Shown here piece by piece: positions 17,820-26,655 of a DNA stretch of 64,000 nucleotides. The stretch is from Kitasatospora purpeofusca (lineage in GTDB: Bacteria > Actinomycetota > Actinomycetes > Streptomycetales > Streptomycetaceae), in contig NZ_JODS01000002.1 of the NCBI RefSeq assembly GCF_000718025.1, positions 1-64,000 of the forward strand, in the 5' to 3' direction. Each line of letters starts with the position of its first letter. Within the stretch, counting starts at the first letter, position 1. The notes below the pieces were generated by a model that was not told where the DNA came from, made no database searches, and worked only from the letters and a program-made list of their open reading frames with translations. The position numbers and the translations under genes were made by a program.

Positions 17820-20800
17820 TGCTGGACACCATCGACGCGGTGATGGCCGCGCTGCGCGACAACGACGCCCGCCCCTACGGCCGGCAGCGGACCGTCACCG
17901 CCGAGGAACTCGTCGACGCCGCCGACCAGTTCGACGACACCGGGCTGCGCGCCATGGCCCTCCTGGAACTCATGGAGGCCTACGAGTACGACGGCGAGCG
18001 GAGCAAGGCCCCGGTGGTCTTCGCCCGCGTGCTCAGGCTCTGGGACACCGACCCGGGCAGCTTCGGCGAGTGGGCGACGCAGCAGGTGTTCTGGCGCTTC
18101 AAGTGGGTCGCCACCTCGCTGCTCGGTACCCCGGACGTGCCGCTCGCCTCGGTCCGCCGCTGGCACGGGGAGATGCGCGACCGCTACCGCGCCGCCGGGC
18201 ACGGCCTCCAGCCGTACTACGCCCAGCGCTTCCACCTCGCCGCCCACATCGGCGAGGACGTCCAGGACGCCTACGAGCTGTGGGCCGCCCGGCCGCGCAC
18301 CGAGCTGAGCGACTGCCACGCCTGCGAGGTCCGCGCCGCGGCCTCCCACCTGGTGCGCCAGGGCGACGACGCGGCCGCGCTGGAGGCCTGGCGGCCGGTG
18401 CTCAGCGGTGAGAGCACCTGCGCCGAGGAGCCCCATGTCAGCCACGCCCAGGCGCTGCTTCCGCTGCTGCGCCAGGGCCGGCTGGACGAGGCCCGCTCCA
18501 GCCACCTGGTCGGCTACCGCTTCGCGCGCGGCAAGAGCGGGCTGGCCCGCTCGGTCGGCCAGCACATCGAGTTCTGCGCGCTGTCCGGCAACGAGCCGCG
18601 CGGGCTGGAGATCCTCGCCGAGAACCGCGACCTGTTCGGCGTCACCGGCGACCCCAGCGGCCGGCTGGACTTCCTCACCGGCGTCGAGGTGCTGATCGCG
18701 GGCCTGGAGCGGGCCGGCCACGGCGCGCTCACCGTCAGCGGCCCGCCCGGCACGAGCTGGACCGTCGACACCCTGCTCGCCCATCTGCGGACCGAGGCCG
18801 ACGCCCTGGCCGCCCGCTTCGACGCCCGCAACGGCACCGCGGCGGTGGGCTCCCGCCGCCGCGACCGGCTGGCCCGACGGCCGCTGCTCGCCGAGCCGCT
18901 GGCGCTGGGCGTGCGGGCCGCGGCCGCGCCGGAACTGGCCGCCGTCCCGGTCGTGCCGGCGGTGCCGGTCCGGGAGGCCGAGCCGGAGCCGGAGGACTTC
19001 GCCGCGCTGGTGCTCCGCGCCCGCGAGCTGCAACTGCTCGGGCACCCCGACGCGGACCGGCTCTGGCGGCGGATCGGCGAGCGGCTCACCGCCGAGGGCG
19101 AGGCCGCGGTCGCGGGTGCGGCCGACGCGGACCGGCTGGGTACGGTCGGGCAGCTGCGCGCCGAACTCGCCGAGCGGCGGGCGCACGCGGCGCTCGACCG
19201 GGAGGACTGGGAGGAGGGCGTCGCCGAACTGCGGGGCGCCGGTGACCTCTTCGAGCGGGAGGGGCTGGCCGGGCGGGCCCTGGCGGCCCGGACCCGGGCC
19301 CTGGTCGCCGTCCTGGTCGGGGACGATTCGGGGGACGGCTCGGGGAACGACTCGGCGGACGATTCCGGGGACGGCTCCGGGGACGGCGACGCGGCCGGGA
19401 CCGCGCGGGCCGTCGACTGGGCGGCCCTGGACGCCGCCCTGGCGCGGGCCGAGGAGCTGGCCGCCGCGCCCGGCGGCCCCGCCCTCGCCGACGACGACTA
19501 CCTGGTCGTGCTCCAGTGCCGCGCCTACGCCGCGCACCACGAACTCGTCCTGGCGCTGCCCGAACCGCCCGAGGAGCCGCCCGCCGAGCAGGCCGGGCGC
19601 TTCGCGCTCGCCGTCGCCGCCTACCGCGAGGCGGCCGCCGCCAGGGGCTCCGTGCGCCGGCTGACGGTGGCCCGCCAGTACGCCGCGGACGTCGCCGCCC
19701 GGCAGGGCCGGATCACCGAGGCGGCCGAGGAACTGCGCACCGTCATAGCCGAGTTGGAGCAGGCCGGGCAGCCCTGGCACACGCCGCGCGCGTACGGGCT
19801 GCTGGGGCAGGCGCTGCTGCAGAACGGCGAGCAGGCCGAGGCCGTGGAGGTGCTGCACCGGGCCCTGGCCGCGGCCGCCCGCTGGGCCGACGAGTCCTAC
19901 CCGTTCGCCGCCACCTATCTGATGGCCGGGCACGCCAGCGCCCACCTCGGGGACACCGGTGCCGCGATCCGGGCGCTCTCCGAGGCCGCCGGGCGCTTCG
20001 ACCGCAAGGGCCCGGCCGCCGCCGGGGACGCGGCCAGGACCAGGCTGCAGCTCGCCGACCTGCTGAGCAGCGCCGACCGCACCGCCGACGCGGTGGCCGT
20101 CCTGGAGTCGGTGCTGGCCGACGCGGCCGCCGCCGGACCGGAGGACCGGCTGTTCGCCCAGGCCAGGCTGGACCTCGCGCGCGGCCTGTACACGCTGGAC
20201 GAGTACCGGGACGCGGCCGAGGAGTACCTGCGGCTGGCCACCCTGCTGGAGGGCTGGACCGAGGACCTGCACCTGCGCACCATGGTCGCCGCGGAGGCGG
20301 CCGTCGCGCTCGCCCTCGCGGACCGCTGGGAGGCCGCGCACGCCGCGCGGTCCCGGGCGCTCGCCGCGCAGGAGCAGTGGCCGCAGACCGGTCCGGTCTC
20401 CGCGATGCTGCGGCAGTTCGCCCGGCTCGTCGTGCAGCGGGAGGGGGCGGACGGGCTGGAGCAGGCCCTGGCCCGGCTGGCCGAGGCGGACGCCGTGCGC
20501 GAGCGGGCCGAGCGGGTCGAGCCCGACGCCGACGCCTGGTACCTGCGGGCCTCCGTCCACTACGAGCGGGCCCGCGCCTACGCGGTGGCGGACCGCTACG
20601 AGGAGGCGCTGACCGAGGCGGACCTCGCGATCACCGCCTACGAGGCGGGCGGCGAGCGGGCCGAGACCCCGCGCGCTGAGGCCGTCCGGCTGGCCGCGCT
20701 GATCGAGGGCACCGACCTCGGCCGGACGTCGGCGGCCCGGGCGCGGCTCGCCGCCGCCGTCGAGCGCTGCCGCAAGTACGGGCTGGAGGAGGCCGCGGAG

Positions 20801-20836
20801 ATCCTGGCGGACCTGCGCGAGCGGCTCGCGGACTGA
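17819..20836 (+). CDS. Giant tetratricopeptide-repeat protein coupled to the HSP90 gene
   Basis: A 1005-residue, all-helical cytosolic protein. TPR-like helix pairs run through the N-terminal ~350 residues and again from about residue 600 to the end (AYGLLGQALLQNGEQAEAVEVLHRAL; ARLDLARGLYTLDEYRDAAEEYLRLATLLEG; ARAYAVADRYEEALTEADLAITAYEAGG). An acidic Asp/Ser/Gly linker sits near residues 500-525. I see no catalytic motif. The start ATG 17819 overlaps the HSP90 stop and has AAGGAGG a few bases upstream. By analogy to eukaryotic TPR co-chaperones it may be a co-chaperone or client adaptor; that is inference. Confidence 0.82.
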   Translation: MLDTIDAVMAALRDNDARPYGRQRTVTAEELVDAADQFDDTGLRAMALLELMEAYEYDGERSKAPVVFARVLRLWDTDPGSFGEWATQQVFWRFKWVATSLLGTPDVPLASVRRWHGEMRDRYRAAGHGLQPYYAQRFHLAAHIGEDVQDAYELWAARPRTELSDCHACEVRAAASHLVRQGDDAAALEAWRPVLSGESTCAEEPHVSHAQALLPLLRQGRLDEARSSHLVGYRFARGKSGLARSVGQHIEFCALSGNEPRGLEILAENRDLFGVTGDPSGRLDFLTGVEVLIAGLERAGHGALTVSGPPGTSWTVDTLLAHLRTEADALAARFDARNGTAAVGSRRRDRLARRPLLAEPLALGVRAAAAPELAAVPVVPAVPVREAEPEPEDFAALVLRARELQLLGHPDADRLWRRIGERLTAEGEAAVAGAADADRLGTVGQLRAELAERRAHAALDREDWEEGVAELRGAGDLFEREGLAGRALAARTRALVAVLVGDDSGDGSGNDSADDSGDGSGDGDAAGTARAVDWAALDAALARAEELAAAPGGPALADDDYLVVLQCRAYAAHHELVLALPEPPEEPPAEQAGRFALAVAAYREAAAARGSVRRLTVARQYAADVAARQGRITEAAEELRTVIAELEQAGQPWHTPRAYGLLGQALLQNGEQAEAVEVLHRALAAAARWADESYPFAATYLMAGHASAHLGDTGAAIRALSEAAGRFDRKGPAAAGDAARTRLQLADLLSSADRTADAVAVLESVLADAAAAGPEDRLFAQARLDLARGLYTLDEYRDAAEEYLRLATLLEGWTEDLHLRTMVAAEAAVALALADRWEAAHAARSRALAAQEQWPQTGPVSAMLRQFARLVVQREGADGLEQALARLAEADAVRERAERVEPDADAWYLRASVHYERARAYAVADRYEEALTEADLAITAYEAGGERAETPRAEAVRLAALIEGTDLGRTSAARARLAAAVERCRKYGLEEAAEILADLRERLAD

Positions 20837-20850
20837 CGTGCCGGCGGGCG

Positions 20851-20881
20851 GGTGGGGCGGGCCGTCGCGGCCCGCCCCACC
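20851..20881. terminator. Bidirectional terminator between the TPR gene and the chitinase
   Basis: GGTGGGGCGGGCCG (20851-20864) pairs perfectly with CGGCCCGCCCCACC (20868-20881) around a TCG loop, between two convergent genes. Confidence 0.85.
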
Positions 20882-20890
20882 GTCACGGGC

Positions 20891-22234
20891 TCAGCAGGGG
20901 CCGTCGTCCCCCCAGACGCCCCACTGGCCGCTCGCGGTCGGCACTTCGTTCAGCGTCCACCACTTGGCGTGGTACTTGTGGCCCTGGTAGGAGACCTTGG
21001 CGCCGCCGGTGTAGACGGTGGCGCTGTCCCAGGGCTGGTCGAGGCAGCTTCCCGGGCTGGTCGGCGGCGTGGTGGGCGGGGTCGTCGGCGGCGTCGTGGG
21101 AGGTGTGGTCGGCGGGTTGGTGGGCGGGGTCGCCCCGGCGAAGCGGACCGTGAACTTGGTGAAGTCCCAGTCGTTCTGCGCCACGCTGGAGCAGGAACCG
21201 GAGAGCCCCGGGTCGACCGGACCCGGGCACTGCCGGTCCCGGTTGACCGACCAGTAGGTGTAGCGGGCCAGCTTGTGCGCGAGTGCGAAGTCCAGCACCG
21301 CCTGGAAGTCCGCCTGCCGGAAGTACTCGGCGGCGTCGGTGCGTCCGTTCATCAGCGAGACGCCCTCGTGCGCGTAGGCGTCCGCTTCCGACCAGCCGAA
21401 GGTGGTGCGCAGCAGCTGGTTGAACTTCACCAGCGCGTCGGTCTGCGCGGCCGCGCCGCTGAAGCCGCCGTCGAACGGCATGATCGAGTAGTTGTCCGGG
21501 GTGAAGCCCTGCGCCTTGGCCTCGTTCAGCATCTGCTGGCCGAACCAGCCGGTGCCCGCCGCCGTGGTGCCGGCCGTGGTGATCGAGATGTAGAGCCCCG
21601 GGTTGTTGCGCTGCAGGATGCGGGCCGCGCCGATCTCGTTGTGGATCGCGGCCGTGTTCTCGTACTCCGGCTCCTCCAGGTCGAAGTCGATCGCCTTCAA
21701 CTGGTACTTGTCGACGACCTTCTGGTACCCGGCGGCGGTCGCCTCCGGCGTCCCGCAGGTCTGGCCGAGCTTGGTGCCGCCGTAGCCGCCGATCGAGACG
21801 GAGACGTCGCCGCCCTTGGCCCGCACGGTCCGGATCACGGCGGGCATGGTGGTGTCGGTGTCGATCGGGGACGTCCCGCCCCAGGACGGGACGCAGCCGC
21901 CCTTGTCCAGGATGAACGCCAGCTGGAAGGCCTTCTGGCCGGTGGCGTCCATCACCGTCGAGACGTCCGGCGGGCTGTTGTCCTCGGGCATCAGGTACGG
22001 CGCCGAGGCGTACCAGTTGCTGCCGATGCCGCCCGCGGCGGCCGCGGACGCGGTCCCGGTGCCGGCGGTGGCGACCAGGCCGCCGCCGGCCAGCGCGCCG
22101 GCCACCAGGCCGAGCACCCCGGCGGCGGCGAGGACGCTGCGGGGGGAGCGCAGGCGGGGCCTTCGGTCGGAGGGGTGCGGGAGCTGGGGCGGGTTCGGCT
22201 TTCGGTCCGGGTGTGGGGGAAGTGCACGTTCCAT
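20891..22234 (-). CDS. Secreted GH18 chitinase with C-terminal chitin-binding domain
   Basis: The enzyme hydrolyses chitin outside the cell. The 447-residue precursor has a long signal region (basic start, hydrophobic segment near 35-60, AxA site by TGTASAAAA). A GH18 barrel follows, with the strand SVSIGGYGG and the catalytic segment IDFDLE, where Glu is the proton donor; the first Asp of the usual DxxDxDxE is Lys here. A threonine/proline linker (TPP-TTPP repeats) leads to a CBM5/12-type domain (WDSATVYTGGAKVSYQGHKYHAKWW...GVWGDDGPC). GGAGAGG precedes the ATG. A DasR-type operator lies about 115-130 bp upstream. Confidence 0.92.
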   Translation of the reverse strand: MERALPPHPDRKPNPPQLPHPSDRRPRLRSPRSVLAAAGVLGLVAGALAGGGLVATAGTGTASAAAAGGIGSNWYASAPYLMPEDNSPPDVSTVMDATGQKAFQLAFILDKGGCVPSWGGTSPIDTDTTMPAVIRTVRAKGGDVSVSIGGYGGTKLGQTCGTPEATAAGYQKVVDKYQLKAIDFDLEEPEYENTAAIHNEIGAARILQRNNPGLYISITTAGTTAAGTGWFGQQMLNEAKAQGFTPDNYSIMPFDGGFSGAAAQTDALVKFNQLLRTTFGWSEADAYAHEGVSLMNGRTDAAEYFRQADFQAVLDFALAHKLARYTYWSVNRDRQCPGPVDPGLSGSCSSVAQNDWDFTKFTVRFAGATPPTNPPTTPPTTPPTTPPTTPPTSPGSCLDQPWDSATVYTGGAKVSYQGHKYHAKWWTLNEVPTASGQWGVWGDDGPC

Positions 22235-22347
22235 CGGGATCTGCCTCTCCAGGAAACGGCGGACTGCGGCCCACCCGCGCCGACTGTGGGGGCGGCGCGC
22301 CGGGCCGACGGCGCCCCGCGCCGGGGCCGGGCCGCCGCGAGGCCCTC

Positions 22348-22363
22348 ACTGGTATAGACCTGT
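22348..22363. promoter_or_regulatory. DasR-responsive element (dre) candidate upstream of the chitinase
   Basis: ACTGGTATAGACCTGT matches the dre consensus ACTGGTCTAGACCACT at 13 of 16 positions and keeps the GGT-N4-ACC core. It lies about 115-130 bp upstream of the chitinase ATG on the opposite strand, a normal place for this operator in Streptomyces chitinase promoters. DasR would repress the gene until glucosamine phosphates accumulate. Confidence 0.75.
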
Positions 22364-22439
22364 CCTGAGGAGCCGTCAACCGCCCCGGCCGCTGCTCCGC
22401 GTGCGACCGGGCTGCCTGTCCGGAGCTCCGGCCCGTCGC

Positions 22440-23333
22440 TCAGCGCCGCGCGGCGGGCTTCCCGGGACCGGGGTGCAGCGCCGCCAGCAGGCCCGTCACC
22501 GCCGGGGACCAGGGCCGCCCGGCCGGGCCGGTGAGGGTCAGGGTGCGGTACGCGGCCGGCCGGATCGGCACCAGGACGCAGTCCGGCGGCAGCATCGGCT
22601 GCGCCAGCGCCGGCATCACCGAGACACCCACCCCTGCGTGCACCATGCCGATCAGCGTGTTGAGGTCGCGGATCCGGTGCCGGGGCGCGAAGCGGACGCC
22701 GGCCCGGCGGTAGGCGTCCCGGATGTGCCGTTCGCAGCCGCCCTCCGACAGCAGGAAGTCGTCGTCCTCCAGGTCCGCCACGTCGATGCCGGCCTCGCCC
22801 GCGAGCGGGTGGTCGCGGCGCAGCAGCGCGTGCATCGAGTCGGCGCCGAGCGGCACCGCCCCCGGCAGCAGCCGGTCGACGTCCACCAGGACCGCCGCGT
22901 CCACCGTGCCGGTCTCCAGCCAGACGGCCAACTCGTGGTCCTCGCCCTCGAAGACCCGCACCGTCAGCCGGGGGTGCTCGGCCCGCCAGTCCCGCAGCAG
23001 GGCCGGCAGCAGCCCCTGGCAGACGGTGGTCGGCGCGGCCAGCCGCACGGTGCCGGTCAGCCCGCCGCTGTGCTGCTCGGCGATCGACCGGACCGCCGCG
23101 GCGGAGGCGACCGCCGTCCGGGCGTGCGGCAGGATCCGCTCGCCCAACGGGGTCGGCCGGGCGGGTGCGCCCCGGTGCAGCACGGGCGCGCCCAGCACCC
23201 GTTCCAGCGCGGCCACCGCGTGCGAGACCGCCGACTGGCTCACGCCCAGCTCGGCCGCCGCCGACCCGAAGCCGCCCGCGTCCGTCACCGCGACCAGCGC
23301 CCTGAGCTGGGCGAAGTTCACCTCCTGGGTCAT
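22440..23333 (-). CDS. LysR-family transcriptional regulator
   Basis: A 297-residue LysR protein: N-terminal winged helix (FAQLRALVAVTDAGGFGSAAAELGVSQSAVSHAVAALERVLGAPVLHR, residues 7-55) and a C-terminal periplasmic-binding-like effector domain (TGTVRLAAPTTVCQGLLPALLRDWR...). It is divergent from the EamA exporter across 120 bp, so the exporter is its likely target. A TCATGAGA / TCATGA pair in the gap could be part of its site, but no clear T-N11-A box was fixed. Confidence 0.9.
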   Translation of the reverse strand: MTQEVNFAQLRALVAVTDAGGFGSAAAELGVSQSAVSHAVAALERVLGAPVLHRGAPARPTPLGERILPHARTAVASAAAVRSIAEQHSGGLTGTVRLAAPTTVCQGLLPALLRDWRAEHPRLTVRVFEGEDHELAVWLETGTVDAAVLVDVDRLLPGAVPLGADSMHALLRRDHPLAGEAGIDVADLEDDDFLLSEGGCERHIRDAYRRAGVRFAPRHRIRDLNTLIGMVHAGVGVSVMPALAQPMLPPDCVLVPIRPAAYRTLTLTGPAGRPWSPAVTGLLAALHPGPGKPAARR

Positions 23334-23453
23334 GAGACTTCCTCATTCCTGCCGCACCGCCACTTGTTGGACTCATGATCGGCCGACCCGCGACCCTCTG
23401 TCCATCGAGTACGAGCGGGCGGGCCGGGTCGGACCGCCGCCGGGGAAAGGCGG

Positions 23454-24461
23454 GTGGTCGGAGTGCGAGGGCGCTGGTGGCCGGGGTTCGTGGCACTGTC
23501 GGCGATCTGGGGCGCGAGCTTCGCCCTGATCAAGGTGGCGGTGGAGGCGGGGGTGCCCCCGGTCTGGGTGGCGGCCTGGCGCTGCCTGCTCGGCGCGGCC
23601 GCGCTGTGGGCGATCCTCGCCGTCCGCCGCGAGGCCGTCCCGCGCGACCCCGCCGTCTGGGGCCACAGCGCCGTCGCCGCGGTCCTGTTGAACGCGGTGC
23701 CGTTCGTCCTCTTCTCCTACGGGGAGACCCGGGTCAGCTCGGTGCTGGCCGGGGTGCTGAACGCGGCCACCCCGCTGTTCACCATGATCTTCGCGCTCGC
23801 CGTGGTGCCCGGGGAGCACCGGCCCGGCCCGCGCCGGCTCGCCGGGCTCGCCCTAGGCTTCGCCGGGGTGCTCACCGTGCTGGGCGTGTGGCACGGCTTC
23901 GGCGGCGCCACCGCCGGGGGAGCGGCCGGGGGAGCGGCCGGGGCGGCGGGACCGCCCGGCGGCGGGGCGGGCGCGGTGGCCGGCGGGCTGGCCTGCCTGG
24001 CCGCGACCTGCTGCTACGGCGCCGGGTTCGCCTACCTGCGCCGCCACCTCGCGACCCGTCCGCAGTCGGCGACCGCCCTGTCCGCCGTCCAGATCACCTG
24101 CGGCGGCGCCCAGCTCGCCGTGGCCGCCCCGCTGGCGGCGGGCGCCCCGCACTGGCCCGGGCTCGGCGCCGCCGCCGCCCTGCTGGTGCTCGGCGCGCTC
24201 GGTACCGGCGTCGGCTACATCCTCAACCTCGACCTGGTCCGCACCGCCGGGACGGCCGTGGCCGCCGCCGTCACCTACGCGACCCCGCTCTGGGCAACCG
24301 CGATCGGTGCGCTGCTGCTCGCCGAACCGGTCGGCTGGAACACCCTGGCCGGCGGCCTCGCGGTGATCGCCGCGGTCGCGCTCACCCGGCCGCCGACCGC
24401 CGGGGGCGGGGGAGGACCGGCCGTCCGGTGGGGCCGAAGGGCACGTCAGCCGGTCGGTTAG
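23454..24461 (+). CDS. EamA/DMT-family metabolite exporter
   Basis: A 335-residue membrane protein with about ten helices in two EamA repeats: the first (FVALSAIWGASFALIKVAVEAGVPPVWVAAWRCLLGA) and the second after a Gly/Ala-rich linker (GGAAGAAGPPGGGAG, about residues 150-175). It likely exports a small metabolite. GTG 23454 or GTG 23463 could be the start; the former follows GGAAAGGCGG. It is controlled in all likelihood by the divergent LysR. Its stop is 9 bp before a two-component system, so readthrough is possible. Confidence 0.85.
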   Translation: MVGVRGRWWPGFVALSAIWGASFALIKVAVEAGVPPVWVAAWRCLLGAAALWAILAVRREAVPRDPAVWGHSAVAAVLLNAVPFVLFSYGETRVSSVLAGVLNAATPLFTMIFALAVVPGEHRPGPRRLAGLALGFAGVLTVLGVWHGFGGATAGGAAGGAAGAAGPPGGGAGAVAGGLACLAATCCYGAGFAYLRRHLATRPQSATALSAVQITCGGAQLAVAAPLAAGAPHWPGLGAAAALLVLGALGTGVGYILNLDLVRTAGTAVAAAVTYATPLWATAIGALLLAEPVGWNTLAGGLAVIAAVALTRPPTAGGGGGPAVRWGRRARQPVG

Positions 24462-24470
24462 GGTGGGGCG

Positions 24471-25970
24471 ATGGGCACGGGGCGGGCGACGGCCGAGAAC
24501 ACCGGGGCGGGCGCGACCGGGGCGGTCGGCGCCCCTTCCTCGTTCCTCTCCGCCACCACCGCCGTCGTCGTCGGGGCCGCTGTCGGGGATTCCGAGGCCG
24601 TCCGGGCTGCTGGGGCTGTCGGGGCCGGCGACCGGTCGTCCGAGGTGGCCGTCCTGGCGGCCCTGCGCGCCCGCCCGCTGCGCTTCCCGTTCACCCGCGA
24701 CTCCCTGCGCTGCTGGGCCTACCTGTCCGGCGGCGCCGTCCTGGGGCTGGTGACGGCGGTCCTGCTGCTCGCCCTGACCGCGCTCGGCCTCGGGCTCTCG
24801 GTGGTCGGCGTCGGCCTGCCGCTGCTCCTCGCCGTCGCCCTCTCCGGCCTGCCGGCCGGAGCCCTGGAACGCAGCCTGCTCCGGCTCGTCGAACCGGAGC
24901 AGGTGCCCGACCCGCACCGGGCACTCCCCGGAGCCGGGCGCCCCGCCCGGCTGCGCACCCGGCTGCGCGAGCGCGCGACCTGGCGCGAACTCGCCCACAC
25001 CCTGCTCGTCGCCCCGCCGCTCGCCGCCGCCGGCCTCGGCCTGACCGCCCTGCTGCTGTTCTCGGCGACGCTGGTCGTCAGCCCGGTGGTGGTCCAGGCG
25101 CTCGCCCCCGAGACCGTGATGCTGATCCCCGGCCACGCCGTGCCCGGACCGCTGCACGCGCTCCCGTTCACCGCCGCCGGCCTGGCCGGGCTCTACCTCG
25201 GCGGCCACGCCGGGGCGCTGCTCACCACCGCCCACGTCCGGCTGGCCCGGCTGCTGCTCGGGCCCCGGGAGGAGGACTCCGGCGGCACGGTCCTCGAACT
25301 GACCCGGTCCCGGGCCCGGTTGGCCGACGCCTTCGAGGCCGAGCGCCGACGCATCGAACGCGATCTGCACGACGGCGCCCAGCAGCAGCTGGTCGCCCTC
25401 AGCATGACGCTCGGCCTGGCCGCGCACGAGCTGCGCGGGCACGTGGACAGCGGTGGTGGGGACGCCGACGGTGCGGACGCTGATGGTGTGGACCGCCCGG
25501 CCGGGGCGCTCGTGCTGGTCGACCGGGCCCGGGGCGAGGCCCGGCAGGCGCTGGAGCAGCTGCGCGCCCTGGTCCGGGGGATCCACCCGCAGGTGCTCAC
25601 CGACCACGGCCTGGCCGCCGCCGTCGCCGAGGTGGCGCTGCGCCACCCCGTCCCCGTCGAGGTCGACCTCGACCTGCCGGGCCGGCTGCCGGGACCCGTC
25701 GAGACCACCGCCTACTTCACCGTCACCGAGGCCCTCACCAACGCCGCCAAACACAGCGGCGCCACCGCCGTCACCGTCCACGGACGGGTCGCGGACGGCC
25801 GACTGGTGCTCCAGGTGACCGACGACGGCTGCGGCGGGGCCGACCCGGCCGCCGGGGCCGGGCTGCAGGGACTGGCCGACCGGGTGGCGATCCTGAGAGG
25901 ACGACTGATGGTGACGAGTCCGACCGGCGGGCCGACCAGGCTCCGGCTGGAGGTGCCGTGCTCCGGATAG
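24471..25970 (+). CDS. Sensor histidine kinase of the NarL/DesK (HisKA_3) class
   Basis: A 499-residue membrane kinase. The first ~60 residues are a low-complexity tail. Four membrane helices follow (about 85-125 and 180-245) in a putative sensor region. The DHp motif ERDLHDGAQQQLVAL places the phosphorylated His at 300, and the HATPase_c domain has EALTNAAKHS (N-box) and VTDDGCGGADPAAGAGLQGLADRV (G boxes). GGGTGGGG precedes ATG 24471. The partner response regulator starts inside its last codons, so the two are co-translated. Confidence 0.9.
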   Translation: MGTGRATAENTGAGATGAVGAPSSFLSATTAVVVGAAVGDSEAVRAAGAVGAGDRSSEVAVLAALRARPLRFPFTRDSLRCWAYLSGGAVLGLVTAVLLLALTALGLGLSVVGVGLPLLLAVALSGLPAGALERSLLRLVEPEQVPDPHRALPGAGRPARLRTRLRERATWRELAHTLLVAPPLAAAGLGLTALLLFSATLVVSPVVVQALAPETVMLIPGHAVPGPLHALPFTAAGLAGLYLGGHAGALLTTAHVRLARLLLGPREEDSGGTVLELTRSRARLADAFEAERRRIERDLHDGAQQQLVALSMTLGLAAHELRGHVDSGGGDADGADADGVDRPAGALVLVDRARGEARQALEQLRALVRGIHPQVLTDHGLAAAVAEVALRHPVPVEVDLDLPGRLPGPVETTAYFTVTEALTNAAKHSGATAVTVHGRVADGRLVLQVTDDGCGGADPAAGAGLQGLADRVAILRGRLMVTSPTGGPTRLRLEVPCSG

Positions 25971-26623
25971 TCATCGCCGAGGACGCCGTGCTGCTCCGGG
26001 CCGGGCTGGTCGAACTGCTCACCCGGGGCGGCCACCTGGTGACCGCCGCCGTCGGCGACGCGGAGGCCCTCGCCGCCGCCGTGGACGCCGACCGGCCGGA
26101 CATCGTCGTCACCGACGTCCGGATGCCGCCCGGCTTCCGGGACGAGGGGCTGCGCGCCGCGCTCGACCTCCGCTCCCGCCATGCCGACCTGCCCGTCCTG
26201 GTGCTCTCCCAGTACGTGGCCACCCCCTACGCGACCCGGCTGCTCGGGGCGGCGGGCGCGCAGCGGGCCGGACTCGGCTACCTGCTCAAGGACCGGGTCG
26301 GCGAGGTGTCGGAGTTCCTGGACGCGCTGCGCCGGGTGGCGGCGGGCGAGACCGTGATCGACCCGGACGTGGTGCGGGTGCTGCTCCGCCAGCAGTCCGC
26401 GGACCGCCCGATCGCCCGGCTGACCCCGCGCGAGCGCGAGGTGCTGGGGCTGATGGCGGAGGGCCTCAACAACCAGACCGTCGGCGCCCGGCTGAACATC
26501 ACCGAGGCCTCCGTGGTCAAGCACTGCGGCAACATCTTCATGAAGCTCGACCTCGACCCGGTCGAGGGCAACCGTCGGGTGCTCGCCGTCCTGGCCCACC
26601 TCGCCGACCTCCAGGGCGAGTAG
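25958..26623 (+). CDS. NarL/LuxR-family response regulator
   Basis: A 221-residue two-domain regulator. The receiver domain has the acidic pair E8-D9 and phospho-acceptor D53 (VVTDVRM) with the conserved Lys in YLLKDRVG. A LuxR-type helix-turn-helix follows at about 150-205 (LTPREREVLGLMAEGLNNQTVGARLNITEASVVKHCGNIFMKL). GTG 25958 lies 13 bases inside the kinase gene. It ends 32 bp from a convergent ArsR-type gene; the gap holds two direct copies of CGCCGTCGACGAC. Confidence 0.92.
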   Translation: MLRIVIAEDAVLLRAGLVELLTRGGHLVTAAVGDAEALAAAVDADRPDIVVTDVRMPPGFRDEGLRAALDLRSRHADLPVLVLSQYVATPYATRLLGAAGAQRAGLGYLLKDRVGEVSEFLDALRRVAAGETVIDPDVVRVLLRQQSADRPIARLTPREREVLGLMAEGLNNQTVGARLNITEASVVKHCGNIFMKLDLDPVEGNRRVLAVLAHLADLQGE

Positions 26624-26655
26624 CGCCGTCGACGACCGCCGTCGACGACCGCCGC

